A DNA stretch of 64,000 nucleotides. It comes from Niabella pedocola. Lineage in GTDB: Bacteria; Bacteroidota; Bacteroidia; Chitinophagales; Chitinophagaceae. Shown piece after piece: positions 1-8,900 of this stretch. Under the pieces are notes generated by a model, which was given only the letters and a program-made list of their open reading frames with translations, was not told where the DNA came from and did no database searches. Position 1 is the first letter of the stretch; each line of letters opens with the position of its first letter. Location of the stretch: the NCBI RefSeq assembly GCF_021044425.1, contig NZ_JAJNEC010000007.1, positions 819,051-883,050 on the forward strand. The letters run 5' to 3'. The position numbers were made by a program, and so were the translations under genes.

Positions 1-568
1 CATCGTATGGAAAATTGTCCAATATGATCAACGGATCCAGCGGTCCGTTAATGGTACTTTCTCCCCTTATGGAAATAACCGAAGGGTTATTGACATTACT
101 GGTATTTTTACCGGCTTTAAACAACATCCCCGGTGTTACACCGTTAAGCCGGTCCAATACAGAAAGCCCTTTTTGCTCATTTAGCCTTTCGTTTGTAATC
201 ACAGAAAAACTGCCGTTAACTTCATTGGGTTTTAATTTTTGATAGCCGGTATTAATGGTTACCTCCTCCAGTTGCTGATCCCGGGGCATTAAGGATATGA
301 TCAGATAAGCCTCTTCCTTTTGAACCTTTACGTTTTGAATGGTATAATTAATATGTGAAATCACCAGGGTATCGCCATCGGCTATCGAAAGTGCAAATGC
401 ACCTTTCAAATCCGTACGTTCTACCCCATTTCCTTTGGTAATAAGCGTAGCTCCCGCAACCGGTAATCCTGTAACCGAATCTTTAACCAATCCCTTCAGG
501 AGATGCCTTGGTTGTGCGCCTGCTACTGCCAGCAGCAATACGCAAATTGCAGTAAGTATCTGTTTCAT
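1..568 (-). CDS. SusC/RagA-type TonB-linked outer membrane receptor, N-terminal part (cut by window edge)
   Basis: Outer membrane TonB-dependent transporter of the SusC/RagA group; only the first 189 residues lie in the window. Translation from the ATG at 568 gives a signal peptide, then a carboxypeptidase-regulatory-like beta domain (GLVKDSVTGLPVAGAT), the linker EEVTINTGYQKLKPNEVNGS and the start of the plug with VISIRGKSTINGP and PLIILDNFPYD. It follows the TlpA-like gene by 16 nt on the same strand, so the two probably form one operon. The substrate cannot be read from this part. A decayed piece of a paralogue lies at 1436-1659. Confidence 0.9.
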   Translation of the reverse strand, partial: MKQILTAICVLLLAVAGAQPRHLLKGLVKDSVTGLPVAGATLITKGNGVERTDLKGAFALSIADGDTLVISHINYTIQNVKVQKEEAYLIISLMPRDQQLEEVTINTGYQKLKPNEVNGSFSVITNERLNEQKGLSVLDRLNGVTPGMLFKAGKNTSNVNNPSVISIRGESTINGPLDPLIILDNFPYD

Positions 569-584
569 ATATGCGATTAAATGG

Positions 585-1178
585 TTAGCGAATTGGAGTC
601 ACATTTTTTTTACTGATTTTAGGACGTATGTTTTCCTCGGCTGCACGCAGCTGCTGTAATACGGCATGAATGCCCGCACTATCTATAAAATCCGCTGAAG
701 TTTGGGCCAGCAGTTTTCCTCTATGCGACAGCCACGCATAGTTAGGATTCGCAAAATTCCGGATCGTTTTTCGCAGCAGGGTATCCTCAATAATGATCGG
801 CATCCGGAAACGGGTATTGTTCTTTTGTTCCCAGTCTTTAATAAAGGCACGCACTTTTTGCTCCGGCTCATAGGTAACCATTATAAACTGGATATTTTTA
901 TTGTACTGTTGTTGCAGTGCCTCCTCTTTAGGAAACATAACAATACAGGACGCACAGGTAGTAAACCAGAAGCTAAGGATAACGACCCGTCCCTCAAAAT
1001 CAGCAAGACAAGCCGTATTGCTTTTATAGTTAATGAATTTACCCAGCGGCATGGATCTTTTAACGTAATCTCCAATAAACAAGGGAGCATCCGCAGTTCT
1101 TAAGTCATAACCGTAGTCCTGGCCAATAAGGCCAGTATATAGCAATGCCAGCACGCAAGCCAGCGTTATTTTCTTCAT
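585..1178 (-). CDS. TlpA-like thioredoxin-fold protein
   Basis: Extracytoplasmic thiol-disulfide oxidoreductase of the TlpA/redoxin type, 197 residues. A signal peptide (about residues 1-20) is followed by a thioredoxin fold with FEGRVVILSFWFTTCASC, placing the CxxC pair at C75 and C78. The cis-Pro loop typical of the fold is not obvious. It sits directly upstream of a SusC-type receptor gene, an arrangement common in Sphingobacteriales and Chitinophagales, where the role of the TlpA partner is not established. Redox activity is inferred from the motif only. Confidence 0.85.
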   Translation of the reverse strand: MKKITLACVLALLYTGLIGQDYGYDLRTADAPLFIGDYVKRSMPLGKFINYKSNTACLADFEGRVVILSFWFTTCASCIVMFPKEEALQQQYNKNIQFIMVTYEPEQKVRAFIKDWEQKNNTRFRMPIIIEDTLLRKTIRNFANPNYAWLSHRGKLLAQTSADFIDSAGIHAVLQQLRAAEENIRPKISKKNVTPIR

Positions 1179-1435
1179 ACAAAAGCATTAAAAGGTAAAG
1201 CAATATTGTTTAGATCATCATGGGCATCCTAACATCAGGTATTGTATTTTATATAGTGTTTGTATTCTAAAAATTGTTTTTAAGACCATGTCTCCGATTA
1301 ACGAAAACCATTGTTTTTTCGTGAGCACCTTTACGTATTCGTTGCCCCAGGCACCTGCCATCGGCATCCGCGTATGCAGATACCGTATCACATCCTTACA
1401 AAAAGTCGCCGCTATTACAATCTTTTTAAAGCTGT

Positions 1436-1659
1436 TTAGTTTGGGATCGTCGCCGGTTCAAGCTTTTTATAGCCACATTGTTTTACATTTATCAGCATAG
1501 CGTTTAAATAAGGTCTCGCATACAAACGAGTGCTGATTGTAGTGTGAAGTGTGACATCCGGTAGGCGCCCTCCTGCCGTTAGCAGAGACGGAGCGTTTTT
1601 TTGTGTGGTTAGCGCCTGGCATAAAGGTACCATAACGCCGAAGAGCGTCGTTTCTTTCA
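1436..1659 (-). pseudogene. Decayed TlpA-SusC fusion remnant
   Basis: The frame from the ATG at 1659 encodes about 74 residues. The start looks like the leader and first strand of a TlpA protein (GGRLPDVTLHT), and the end (INVKQCGYKKLEPATIPN) matches the SusC linker of the gene at 1-568 (INTGYQKLKPNEVNGS). The DNA just upstream (about 1662-1712) resembles the DNA upstream of the TlpA gene (about 1180-1228), with the shared core TAAAGCAATATTGTT. The simplest reading is a duplicated TlpA-SusC module reduced by internal deletion. Expression is unlikely to give a working protein. Confidence 0.6.
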
Positions 1660-2002
1660 TATACAAGTGTTTAAGCAGTAAAGCAATATTGTTCAGGTTA
1701 TCAAATGGGCATAAGCAGATTAGCATGATGCAGTATGTTTATGCCCGGTAGCCGGGTGCAGGGAGGCTTAACATGAAAATACCGCCTCCCGCCCGGCAAT
1801 ACGTTACACCGGGTTCTTGGGCTTACTGGCAAACCGCGCGTTATATAAGGCTTGATCTAGGCCTCCCGAATGGGGAACACGCTTTTGCAAGTATAAATAA
1901 TATAACAGCATTTCACTCATCTTATAAAAGCATAGATGAGTCTTTTCCCCTCCTTACCAGTAAGCCGGAGCGTAAAAAAATAGGCGCGGCGCTCAACTTA
2001 CC

Positions 2003-2111
2003 GAATAGAGGCCCTGAGAAGCCCTGGAACGGATAAGAGAGCCCACGCCCGGGTCGTGAGCTATTCGTCTTATCGTCTCGTTCCAATTAGAAATTTCTCA
2101 GGTTTCTATTC
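2003..2111. repeat. Long imperfect inverted repeat (109-nt hairpin)
   Basis: Nested complementary arms can be read directly: GAATAGA 2003-2009 with TCTATTC 2105-2111, CCTGAGAA 2013-2020 with TTCTCAGG 2095-2102, GGAACG 2026-2031 with CGTTCC 2079-2084, GATAAGA 2032-2038 with TCTTATC 2068-2074, and an inner near-palindrome around CCCGGG (2040-2062). Short unpaired spacers separate the arms. It could be a structured RNA, a long terminator or a small palindromic mobile element; the sequence alone does not decide. Confidence 0.75.
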
Positions 2112-2198
2112 AAGACTCAAAGCGAATGCTTCAAATATTTTTATGAAGTAGTCGCAAATTTATATTTCTTAACACAAATATAAATAAAAAATCATATT

Positions 2199-2216
2199 GA
2201 CGTATTATAATACGTC
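2199..2216. promoter_or_regulatory. 18-bp perfect palindrome, probable operator
   Basis: GACGTATTATAATACGTC is a perfect dyad placed 35 nt before the ATG of a small HTH protein gene. A dyad at this position in an AT-rich leader suggests autoregulation by that protein. The TTG-initiated longer reading frame that starts at 2197 would run through the dyad, which is one reason to prefer the ATG at 2251. Which protein binds is inference. Confidence 0.55.
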
Positions 2217-2250
2217 TAAATTTTTTAAAATTTCTTCCAGATTGCTTTTA

Positions 2251-2571
2251 ATGAAAGCGCACGAAAAGAAAGAAAAAAAAGAGATTACGTTTCAGTTTGC
2301 TGTGGCACTATATAAAGCGATGGAAGACGCCAATTTCAATCCTACAAAACTAGCCTTAGAAATTGGAATGGAAAAATCACATATGCAGCTTATTGCTAAC
2401 GGCAAAAAGAACCTTACTCTATCCTCTCAAATTGCAATAGCCACTGGTTTAGGAATTTCCTATACCCAGTTAGCTGCTTATTTCGACGGTGTTACCAAAG
2501 CTGACGAAAAAAAATTTATTGAATATCAAAAAAAGCAACAAGCACTGAAAGCCCATAATAAGAAGAGCTAA
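2251..2571 (+). CDS. Small helix-turn-helix (XRE-like) protein
   Basis: A 106-residue cytoplasmic protein, probably a DNA-binding regulator. A lysine-rich start is followed by an XRE-like helical bundle: FQFAVALYKAMEDANFNPTK, then LALEIGMEKSHMQLIANGK as the likely helix-turn-helix and LSSQIAIATGLGISYTQLAA as the closing helices. The tail (KKFIEYQKKQQALKAHNKKS) is basic. The ATG at 2251 is chosen over the upstream TTG because the palindrome at 2199-2216 would otherwise be coding. The same fold and the ending AYFDGVTKADE resemble the next gene (AVFDAVTEAE), so the two are likely distant paralogues. Confidence 0.7.
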   Translation: MKAHEKKEKKEITFQFAVALYKAMEDANFNPTKLALEIGMEKSHMQLIANGKKNLTLSSQIAIATGLGISYTQLAAYFDGVTKADEKKFIEYQKKQQALKAHNKKS

Positions 2572-2718
2572 TGAAGGCATCAGGAACGTTATAGCCAAAC
2601 CTAAGATTCCGGCAAATACAAAACAAGGCACGACACCTTCTTGATGTAAATATATAAAAAAACAAACCATTACGCTACACCGTAACAAAAAATATTTTTA
2701 AAAGATATTTTTTTCCGT

Positions 2719-3048
2719 ATGATTGATGATGGAGTGTATCGGATCAAGTGCAGGTATGCGGTGGCGCTGCAAAAACTTATTCAGGCGAATAAGAAAATAA
2801 ACCGTGCGTCTGGCAATACGCCGCACCCCGGGGCAGACGACAGCTATGGCAAGCTATCAAGCAGTACCGGCATCCGTAAAGGGACTATTTCTGACACCAT
2901 TACTGCTAAAACAGATATCAAGGGCTCTACCCTCTACCGCCTGCTGGGTGCACTGGGCTACAGCCTGGCACAATTCGGCGCTGTATTTGATGCCGTAACA
3001 GAAGCGGAAATAGATGCGCATATGGCCTTACTGACAAAGGGTAAATAG
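2719..3048 (+). CDS. Small HTH-like protein, intact copy of a duplicated gene
   Basis: A 109-residue protein with an XRE-like pattern: YAVALQKLIQANKKINRASG, then a likely HTH in SYGKLSSSTGIRKGTISDTI, then TLYRLLGALGYSLAQFGAVF. It resembles its upstream neighbour in layout. The segment 2745-2999 is repeated with about 90% identity (by eye) at 14037-14291, where the frame is broken by indels. A role as a DNA-binding regulator is inferred from the fold pattern. The upstream A/T-rich region may hold its promoter, but no clean -7 box was seen. Confidence 0.6.
   Translation: MIDDGVYRIKCRYAVALQKLIQANKKINRASGNTPHPGADDSYGKLSSSTGIRKGTISDTITAKTDIKGSTLYRLLGALGYSLAQFGAVFDAVTEAEIDAHMALLTKGK
2745..2999 (+). 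repeat. Direct repeat copy 1 (255 bp)
   Basis: This segment of the small HTH gene matches 14037-14291 in the same orientation and at the same overall length, including the block from CTGCAAAAACTTATTCAGGC onward. The two copies flank the LuxR gene and the whole intact RHS toxin operon (about 11 kb). Confidence 0.85.
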
Positions 3049-3539
3049 TACCGTTTATATGGCTGCAGCCTCCAACAGATGGCGATATAGATGCATTGAG
3101 CAACATAAAACCCCAGCCTATTGAGAGCGCTTAGGAGCACTATAGGCAGCAGAATATCTGGATTACTGCCACGGACAATTTTAATGGGTTACTACCGACG
3201 ATCAATATATTCATTTTCGGCGTTCTCTGCCCTTATTATGTGAGCCCTCAGATTGGGGGCTAAGAAAAGGATTACCTTGTGCGGTTGCTTTTGAGAGGTA
3301 TTCCAAACGTCATTTTCATTATAAATCTATTAAACTACAAACAACAAAAAAATAAGTATAAATGCGTATTTTCACTGTTGCAAGTATTTAATAGTATTGT
3401 ATTGTAATTCAATACCAAAAAAGGCCCCTAAAAAAACAGCTTGCCACAGCAACGCAAAACGATTAAAAACTTTCTGTTTAAAACAACATTTTGAAAAACG
3501 AGCTCCTCCGAGAGAAATAATCTTCCTCTGTCAATAACA
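3049..3539. other. Intergenic stretch without recognisable gene
   Basis: No frame of note on either strand. From about 3340 it turns strongly AT rich, with a short dyad around 3398-3415 (GTATTG and CAATAC arms), and it probably contains the promoter of the LuxR-type gene at 3540. Confidence 0.5.
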
Positions 3540-4193
3540 ATGCTCAAAACCACATCAATCATGAGTACACTTACATTAACTAACTACGATTTGGCACCCG
3601 AATGCTCCGCAATGCTATTTAAAGCATTTGGAAAAACGATGACCATTAAAAACTGGACTACAGTTAAACATTTAAGCTATCACGATGATATAACACTGGT
3701 TATTTCAAAAACAATCAACGACCTGCCAAAATTTCTTTTTGAGCAATCTTCTACAATGAGCAGCAGAACCATTTTAATTTCTGAACAATTTTCGCCGGCA
3801 ACGATTAACCGGCTGCTAAAACGAAACCTGTCAAGCTTTATCGATTACAATGATTTAACAACCGACGTATTGGAAACGGCTTTAAAAGCCTGCTCTATGG
3901 GCAACCTGTTTATTTCAAAATCCATTCTCAATTTGTATAAAAGCGCTCCTTACACCGAAGAAATCTTTACCCTATCAAAGCGGGAGCTGGAGATCATAAA
4001 ATTAATCGGTGAGGAATTAACTACCAAGGAAATTGCATCTGAACTATATCTCAGCAAAAGAACTGTTGACACGCACCGGCAGAACGTGATGAAAAAACTG
4101 AATGTAAAAAACAACGTTGGTCTTATAAAAACTGCCATTCTAAATAACCTGATCTATAACTATCTGGCCCTTATGGCAATCCTAGCACCATAA
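3540..4193 (+). CDS. LuxR-family transcriptional regulator with atypical receiver-like N-terminus
   Basis: Cytoplasmic DNA-binding regulator of 217 residues. The C-terminal LuxR/GerE helix-turn-helix (about residues 144-201) is clear: LSKRELEIIKLIGEELTTKE followed by IASELYLSKRTVDTHRQNVM. Residues 10-125 have the length of a response-regulator receiver domain, but the strand that should carry the phospho-acceptor Asp reads DDITLVISKTIN, with Ser where Asp is expected. It therefore may act without phosphorylation. No histidine kinase is adjacent. The start could also be the ATG at 3561. It lies between the HTH genes and the toxin operon, on the opposite strand to the latter. Confidence 0.8.
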   Translation: MLKTTSIMSTLTLTNYDLAPECSAMLFKAFGKTMTIKNWTTVKHLSYHDDITLVISKTINDLPKFLFEQSSTMSSRTILISEQFSPATINRLLKRNLSSFIDYNDLTTDVLETALKACSMGNLFISKSILNLYKSAPYTEEIFTLSKRELEIIKLIGEELTTKEIASELYLSKRTVDTHRQNVMKKLNVKNNVGLIKTAILNNLIYNYLALMAILAP

Positions 4194-4631
4194 CATCCGA
4201 CCAATATATCCACTTATTACTTTTTATCATACTACAGCTAACGGCTTTTTCCCCGCAGGCCAGGTCCGGTACTATAACTGCTTATGGCGTGTTGACTCAA
4301 CACTGGTAAACCCCACCTGATCCAAGCACTGCTTGCATCTACCATGAGGTTATTTCAGGAACTCGGTTACCACTGATGCAAACACAAAACCTGGGCAAAC
4401 AGACCATAGAATTTTACCCGTTGCAAGATGCGTCACGAGCAAATGAAACAGGATGTACTAAAAAGTTTTCTCAAAAGATTATTTATCCTCAGGTTAATTA
4501 ACCGGGGCATCGCCACGGTTCGTAGCAACAATCGAGAATTATAAACCGATGCTATGTTACATAAAGGCAACCCTAATACAGCAGCATGAGCAAAAAAAAT
4601 AGGGGTGAGCTTCTATATTGAAAAAATACCG
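4194..4631. other. Intergenic stretch without recognisable gene
   Basis: This separates two convergent genes (LuxR and the lipoprotein). No convincing frame or strong terminator hairpin was seen. Confidence 0.5.
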
Positions 4632-5282
4632 CTATTCCTTTCGTATTGACGACAATATTTCTTTTGCCCTCAACTGCCATTCGCTTTTTAAAGCATCCAC
4701 GCAGTTAAATGTGCCCAACAACAATTTGCCGTCAACATCGGTCAAAAACATAAGGTTATAGATCCGGGCGTCTTTTGCTAAACTTTCAAATTCAAAAACC
4801 ACATAATAGGAACTGTTGATTTCCTCAATTCGGCTTCTAAAATTGGTTGGATTAGTTGATTGTAGCTGTAGCGCAAGCCTATCCCTTACCTGGTTTAAAT
4901 CGTTCTGTTCCATTGGCATTGCAGTGTAAGTAAAAGCTATATTTACATTCCCCTTGCGGTTTGCATATGCCAGATCCGGGCGATTACCAGCATTCGGATA
5001 CTTTACTGCAATCCTGTCCACAGACATCTCAGTAAATGATACGGGTACCGACACTTTGATTTTACCTCCATAAATAGATACCGTACGATAAAAAGAAGCA
5101 CTTTCGTTTATCAAAGGTAATGATGTTGGCTTACTCTCTACGTTGCCCGGCGCAACTTGCGCTGGTAATGGTGTTACATCTGCACGAAAAATACTCTTGT
5201 TCTCTACCGATGGGTTCTGTTCCGAAGCACAACTCATCAGAACTAAACCGCTATGCAACAATAGTAATATTTTCTTTATCAT
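4632..5282 (-). CDS. Lipoprotein of the toxin operon, possibly PsbP/DUF1795-like
   Basis: A 216-residue lipoprotein: MIKKILLLLHSGLVLMSCAS has a lipobox with the Cys at about residue 18. The mature part is one alpha/beta domain (KIKVSVPVSFTEMSVDRIAV, later YYVVFEFESLAKDARIYNLM) that looks like the Mog1/PsbP/DUF1795 fold seen in small envelope proteins near secretion and toxin genes; that call is tentative. The ATG at 5282 lies one nt after the stop of the Imm11-like gene, so translation is probably coupled. It may be a second, envelope-side protection factor for the toxin, which is inference. Confidence 0.65.
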   Translation of the reverse strand: MIKKILLLLHSGLVLMSCASEQNPSVENKSIFRADVTPLPAQVAPGNVESKPTSLPLINESASFYRTVSIYGGKIKVSVPVSFTEMSVDRIAVKYPNAGNRPDLAYANRKGNVNIAFTYTAMPMEQNDLNQVRDRLALQLQSTNPTNFRSRIEEINSSYYVVFEFESLAKDARIYNLMFLTDVDGKLLLGTFNCVDALKSEWQLRAKEILSSIRKE

Positions 5283-5283
5283 T

Positions 5284-5967
5284 CTATTCAATTACGATCT
5301 CTGGCTCTTTATCATCAAAAATATTCGCACCGGTAAATCCCAAAATTTCAATAGCGTCCTTTAGCCCTTCCGATATATATATCTCACCAATGCGAGTTTT
5401 AAAGTAATCCAGCGAACTGTCAAAATTGGAGTTTAAAACCAATGTTTCGATTTTAGCACTCACTATGTAATTTTCTGAATAGTCCTTTTCATCTTTATAA
5501 CGAATATAATTCCTCTCCTTGGCGAATAGGCTCTTTTTTGTATAAAATACTGATTTTGGAAAGTCAATCACCTCATATCCCAACAGGGGGCAACAAAAAA
5601 GAAAATATTTATCGGAAATAAGCCTTTCACGTTTATAAAGAGTTACAGGATAGGTATTATATCTTTGTATTTTAAACCTTGCAAACACATCTGCCAGCCG
5701 CTTACTAATCATGAATGGACAAGTCATTAAAGCAGGACTAAAGTTCAGGAAGTCAGTTAGTTTCGCTTTGGGCAATATGGTTGCCGTACAATTGCTGACT
5801 TCAAAGTCTGGTACAGTTCGCTTTTCATTCCAATAGTCTTTAAAATAAAAGAAATCTTTTAATTTTTTCGTAACAGGATTATTTGCGTCGAGCTCAACCT
5901 GGCCCCCTCCATCAGTAACCCCTACTATTTCCGGATCTGATACGGTTCTTAATAAATAATATTTCAT
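5284..5967 (-). CDS. Imm11/Imm43-like immunity protein for the AHH toxin tip
   Basis: Predicted cytoplasmic immunity protein, 227 residues from the ATG at 5967. The central part (FMISKRLADVFARFKIQRYN, TYPVTLYKRERLISDKYFLF, LLGYEVIDFPKSVFY) matches the pattern of the Imm11/Imm43 (DUF1629) family, with a C-terminal YISEGLKDAIEILGFTG segment. The start is chosen because it lies 1 nt after the RHS stop; a longer frame starting at 5997 overlaps the toxin. A close paralogue without a toxin lies at 22611-23291. The family assignment is by pattern, but toxin adjacency makes the immunity role likely. Confidence 0.75.
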   Translation of the reverse strand: MKYYLLRTVSDPEIVGVTDGGGQVELDANNPVTKKLKDFFYFKDYWNEKRTVPDFEVSNCTATILPKAKLTDFLNFSPALMTCPFMISKRLADVFARFKIQRYNTYPVTLYKRERLISDKYFLFCCPLLGYEVIDFPKSVFYTKKSLFAKERNYIRYKDEKDYSENYIVSAKIETLVLNSNFDSSLDYFKTRIGEIYISEGLKDAIEILGFTGANIFDDKEPEIVIE

Positions 5968-5968
5968 A

Positions 5969-8900
5969 CTAATACCCCAAATTTTTATAGTAATCATTCA
6001 TACGTTGATGACCTCCAGTTAGAACGTCATCTATTTCCTGCCTAAGTTCTCGTTGTAGCTCCATAAGGCTCTTCTTATTTAAATTGCCGTTTTCAATTAA
6101 TTGTTCAATACTTCTTTTTACTCTCCTGCTATATGCCGGATGGTTACCATGGAAGGGTATAGGTAATTTTTTCAAATTCCTACCGGCATCCTGGGCCCAG
6201 CCTACACCATCCAATAGCTCTTTATATTCTTTATATGTTTTATTTGGTATTACATGATGTTTTTGAAATACGGCCTTTGCCCTTCTAAACATTTTACCCC
6301 CGGTAGACACCGTTCCTAACAATGGTATAGAGGCCGCTAAACTAAGTCCTGCATTTACATAATCGCCCCGTAAGCCATATATTCCCGCATTTACCAAATC
6401 TGCAATTTCACCAACGCCTGGCACCAACCCTGCTATATCCAATGCAGTCTGTGTAACATCCAGGACATTACTGATCGCTTTAGACCACCATGATTTGCGC
6501 TTACCTTTTACTGTTACCTCCGGAAGTTCTTTCGGCTCGTCCTGGAACGCCCTATCCTGGAACTTGGTTTCCTCTTCGTTTTCCTCATCAGATGAAGTTA
6601 ACTGAAGGCTTAGCTTCAAGGATTCAAAGGCTTGTGCAAACCCCGGATCGCCACTGTTGAAGGTTACTGAATACATTCCGTCCGGATCGATAAACCGGAT
6701 TGGATTGTCAAAAGCATAGTTATAGGGAGTGAACCGCCGCATTTGCTCGGTCAGCGGATCCATTACATGCCACCTTCCTATCTGTGCGTCATAGTACCTT
6801 GCGCCGTAATCATATTGATCCAACCCCAGGTCTTGCTGCAATTCCTTGCCATTATAGAGGTTTTTGTTTTGCAAGGAAGCGGTAGCTTGTTGAGTGGATA
6901 TGCTCCTTATGGTTAACCCAAATGCATAATAGTGGGTTTCCTCCAACGGAGTACCATTCTCCTGCAGCGTCATACGGGTACTACCTAAATGATCTCTCAA
7001 AAAATAATCATGTATAACGCCACCACTTCCGTTAGGGCGCATACGTCCCTCTTCTGTAGTTATATGCTGCAGCACATCATTTTCAAAGATCATACCACCC
7101 AGGTAGGTAGTGGTCTTTTGCGGCTGGCCGGTTTCATTTACGGTTTTGCTGAGCTTGTTACCTTCCGCATCATACTGGTAGCTGATCGTGCCCTTACCGG
7201 CTACCGTTATCTCCCTGGGTAAATTTAAGATATTATAGGTAATATTTTGGATGTTCTTGTTTTTGTCCTGCGTCAGGTTGCCGTTTGCATCATAACTGTA
7301 ATCATCGTCCACGTTTGTTCCGTCATTAAAATCACCCAGGGCATGTGAACGCATGTCACCGGCATTATCCGTTACCCGGGCCAGCTTATTGCTGCCCGGC
7401 TGGTAAGTATAGGCCAGCTGATCGATCAATACCGTGCTGCCGCCGGCCAGGCCCCACTGACTCATCGCTTTGATATTGCCATTTAGATCATAGGCGCCGT
7501 TATTGGGATTTAGCGGATTCCCATCTCCCATCTGGCTGGTAAAGTCGGTTGCCGTTTTGACAAAGGCCGTCCCGCTCGCCTCCTTAAAGTCGGCCTTCAT
7601 CAGCCGGTTGGCGGCATCATAGCTAAACTCATAGCGACGGATGGGCGCTCCGCCCTGCTGGCCCCGCCAGGTCATGCCCGCAACATTGCCGTTAAAATAA
7701 CGGGCACCGGTGGTGCCTCCCAGCCCCGGATATTGATCATAATTGAGCTCAAACCCGAAATGGCCGCCGCTGCTGCCCTGTGCATAAGCCCGGTTCATGC
7801 CCAGCATCCAGCCCCGGATATTGTACTCATAACTCTGCTGCTCCAATCCCGCCGTGCCATTGGCATCCGTAGGCTGGAGGCTCTTGGTGGTTAATTGCCC
7901 CAGGGCATCGTATTTATTGATGGCAATCACCTTCTCGGTACCGTTTACTCCTGCGCCATTAGCGGTACCGTTTATTTCCTTTGTGGTTTTTACCAGCCGG
8001 CCCAGGGCATCATAGGTATTACGGGTAATGGTGGTTACACTGGCTGCTGCCGCCCCCGGGCTTTGCTGCCGGTTCACCATTACCAATGGCTGCCCGCCCC
8101 AGCTGTACAACGTAGTTTCAATATCCAACCCGCTTTTATGGTTGGTGCTCTTTACCTGCATGGGCCGGGCCTTATTGTCATAAACCGTCAGGGTATATAA
8201 ATACTCGCTGGTTTCGAGCTTATTTACCTTTGTACCGGTAACCATTCCCTTGGTTTGGGTTTCTTTTACGTTTGCCTGTGCAAAAGGAAAACTGCCGGTG
8301 GGTACAGCTGCAAAATAAGCAGCATCCCAGCTGTTGTTATAATTCGCATCAAAACCCGTTACACCGGGGTTCTTGGCCGGATCGGCCAGCCAATCATAAT
8401 TATCATAAAAGGTTTCTGTTAAAATGCTAGTTACGGCCGGGTTATCCAACGTGGTTTGTGCCGGATACTGCCCGTCATAGTTGGTCGTTCCGCTCAGGGC
8501 CATGGCCGCGTTCCAATGCGTTTGCGGATCATTGGCTGAAGGCCCCACATTCCACAGTCCTGTTTTTACCGGGCGGTTCTGGTGGTCATATTGGGTATAG
8601 TTCCATAAATACTGGCTGCGCAGGTTGCCATCCTGCGTCATTACCAGCCGGTCCCAGATATCATATATCATAAATACATCGGCTGCACCCGGTACCTGTT
8701 TAATGATCATCCGGTTGCGCGCATCGTATTCATACCGGAAACACTGTTCTTTTAACAATGAGGGAGTAAGCACCCAGCTGAAGCTGCTTGCCATCGCATT
8801 AACCCCCTCCGGCTGGATCACACAGCGCAAATTGCCCGGGGCATCGTAGATATAATAGGTGCACATCCATCCATCGTGGCCGCTGCCCGAACCATTATCA

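Larger units (their letters stand above)
1660..2250. other. Non-coding stretch with hairpins before the HTH gene
   Basis: No convincing gene. The 87-codon frame at 1773-2036 runs into the long hairpin and resembles nothing known. The stretch holds a repeat of the TlpA 5' region (about 1662-1712), a small hairpin with stems ACTCATC (1915-1921) and GATGAGT (1935-1941), a 109-nt imperfect hairpin (2003-2111) and an 18-bp palindrome (2199-2216). DNA from about 2130 onward is very AT rich, which fits a promoter region for the HTH gene at 2251. Confidence 0.6.

Noticed and set aside
1773..2036. 87-codon plus-strand frame
   Set aside because: It runs into the long hairpin, has no recognisable motif, and no promoter or partner gene.
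2003..2111. Retron msr/msd-type RNA
   Set aside because: The hairpin is long enough, but no reverse transcriptase gene lies in the window.
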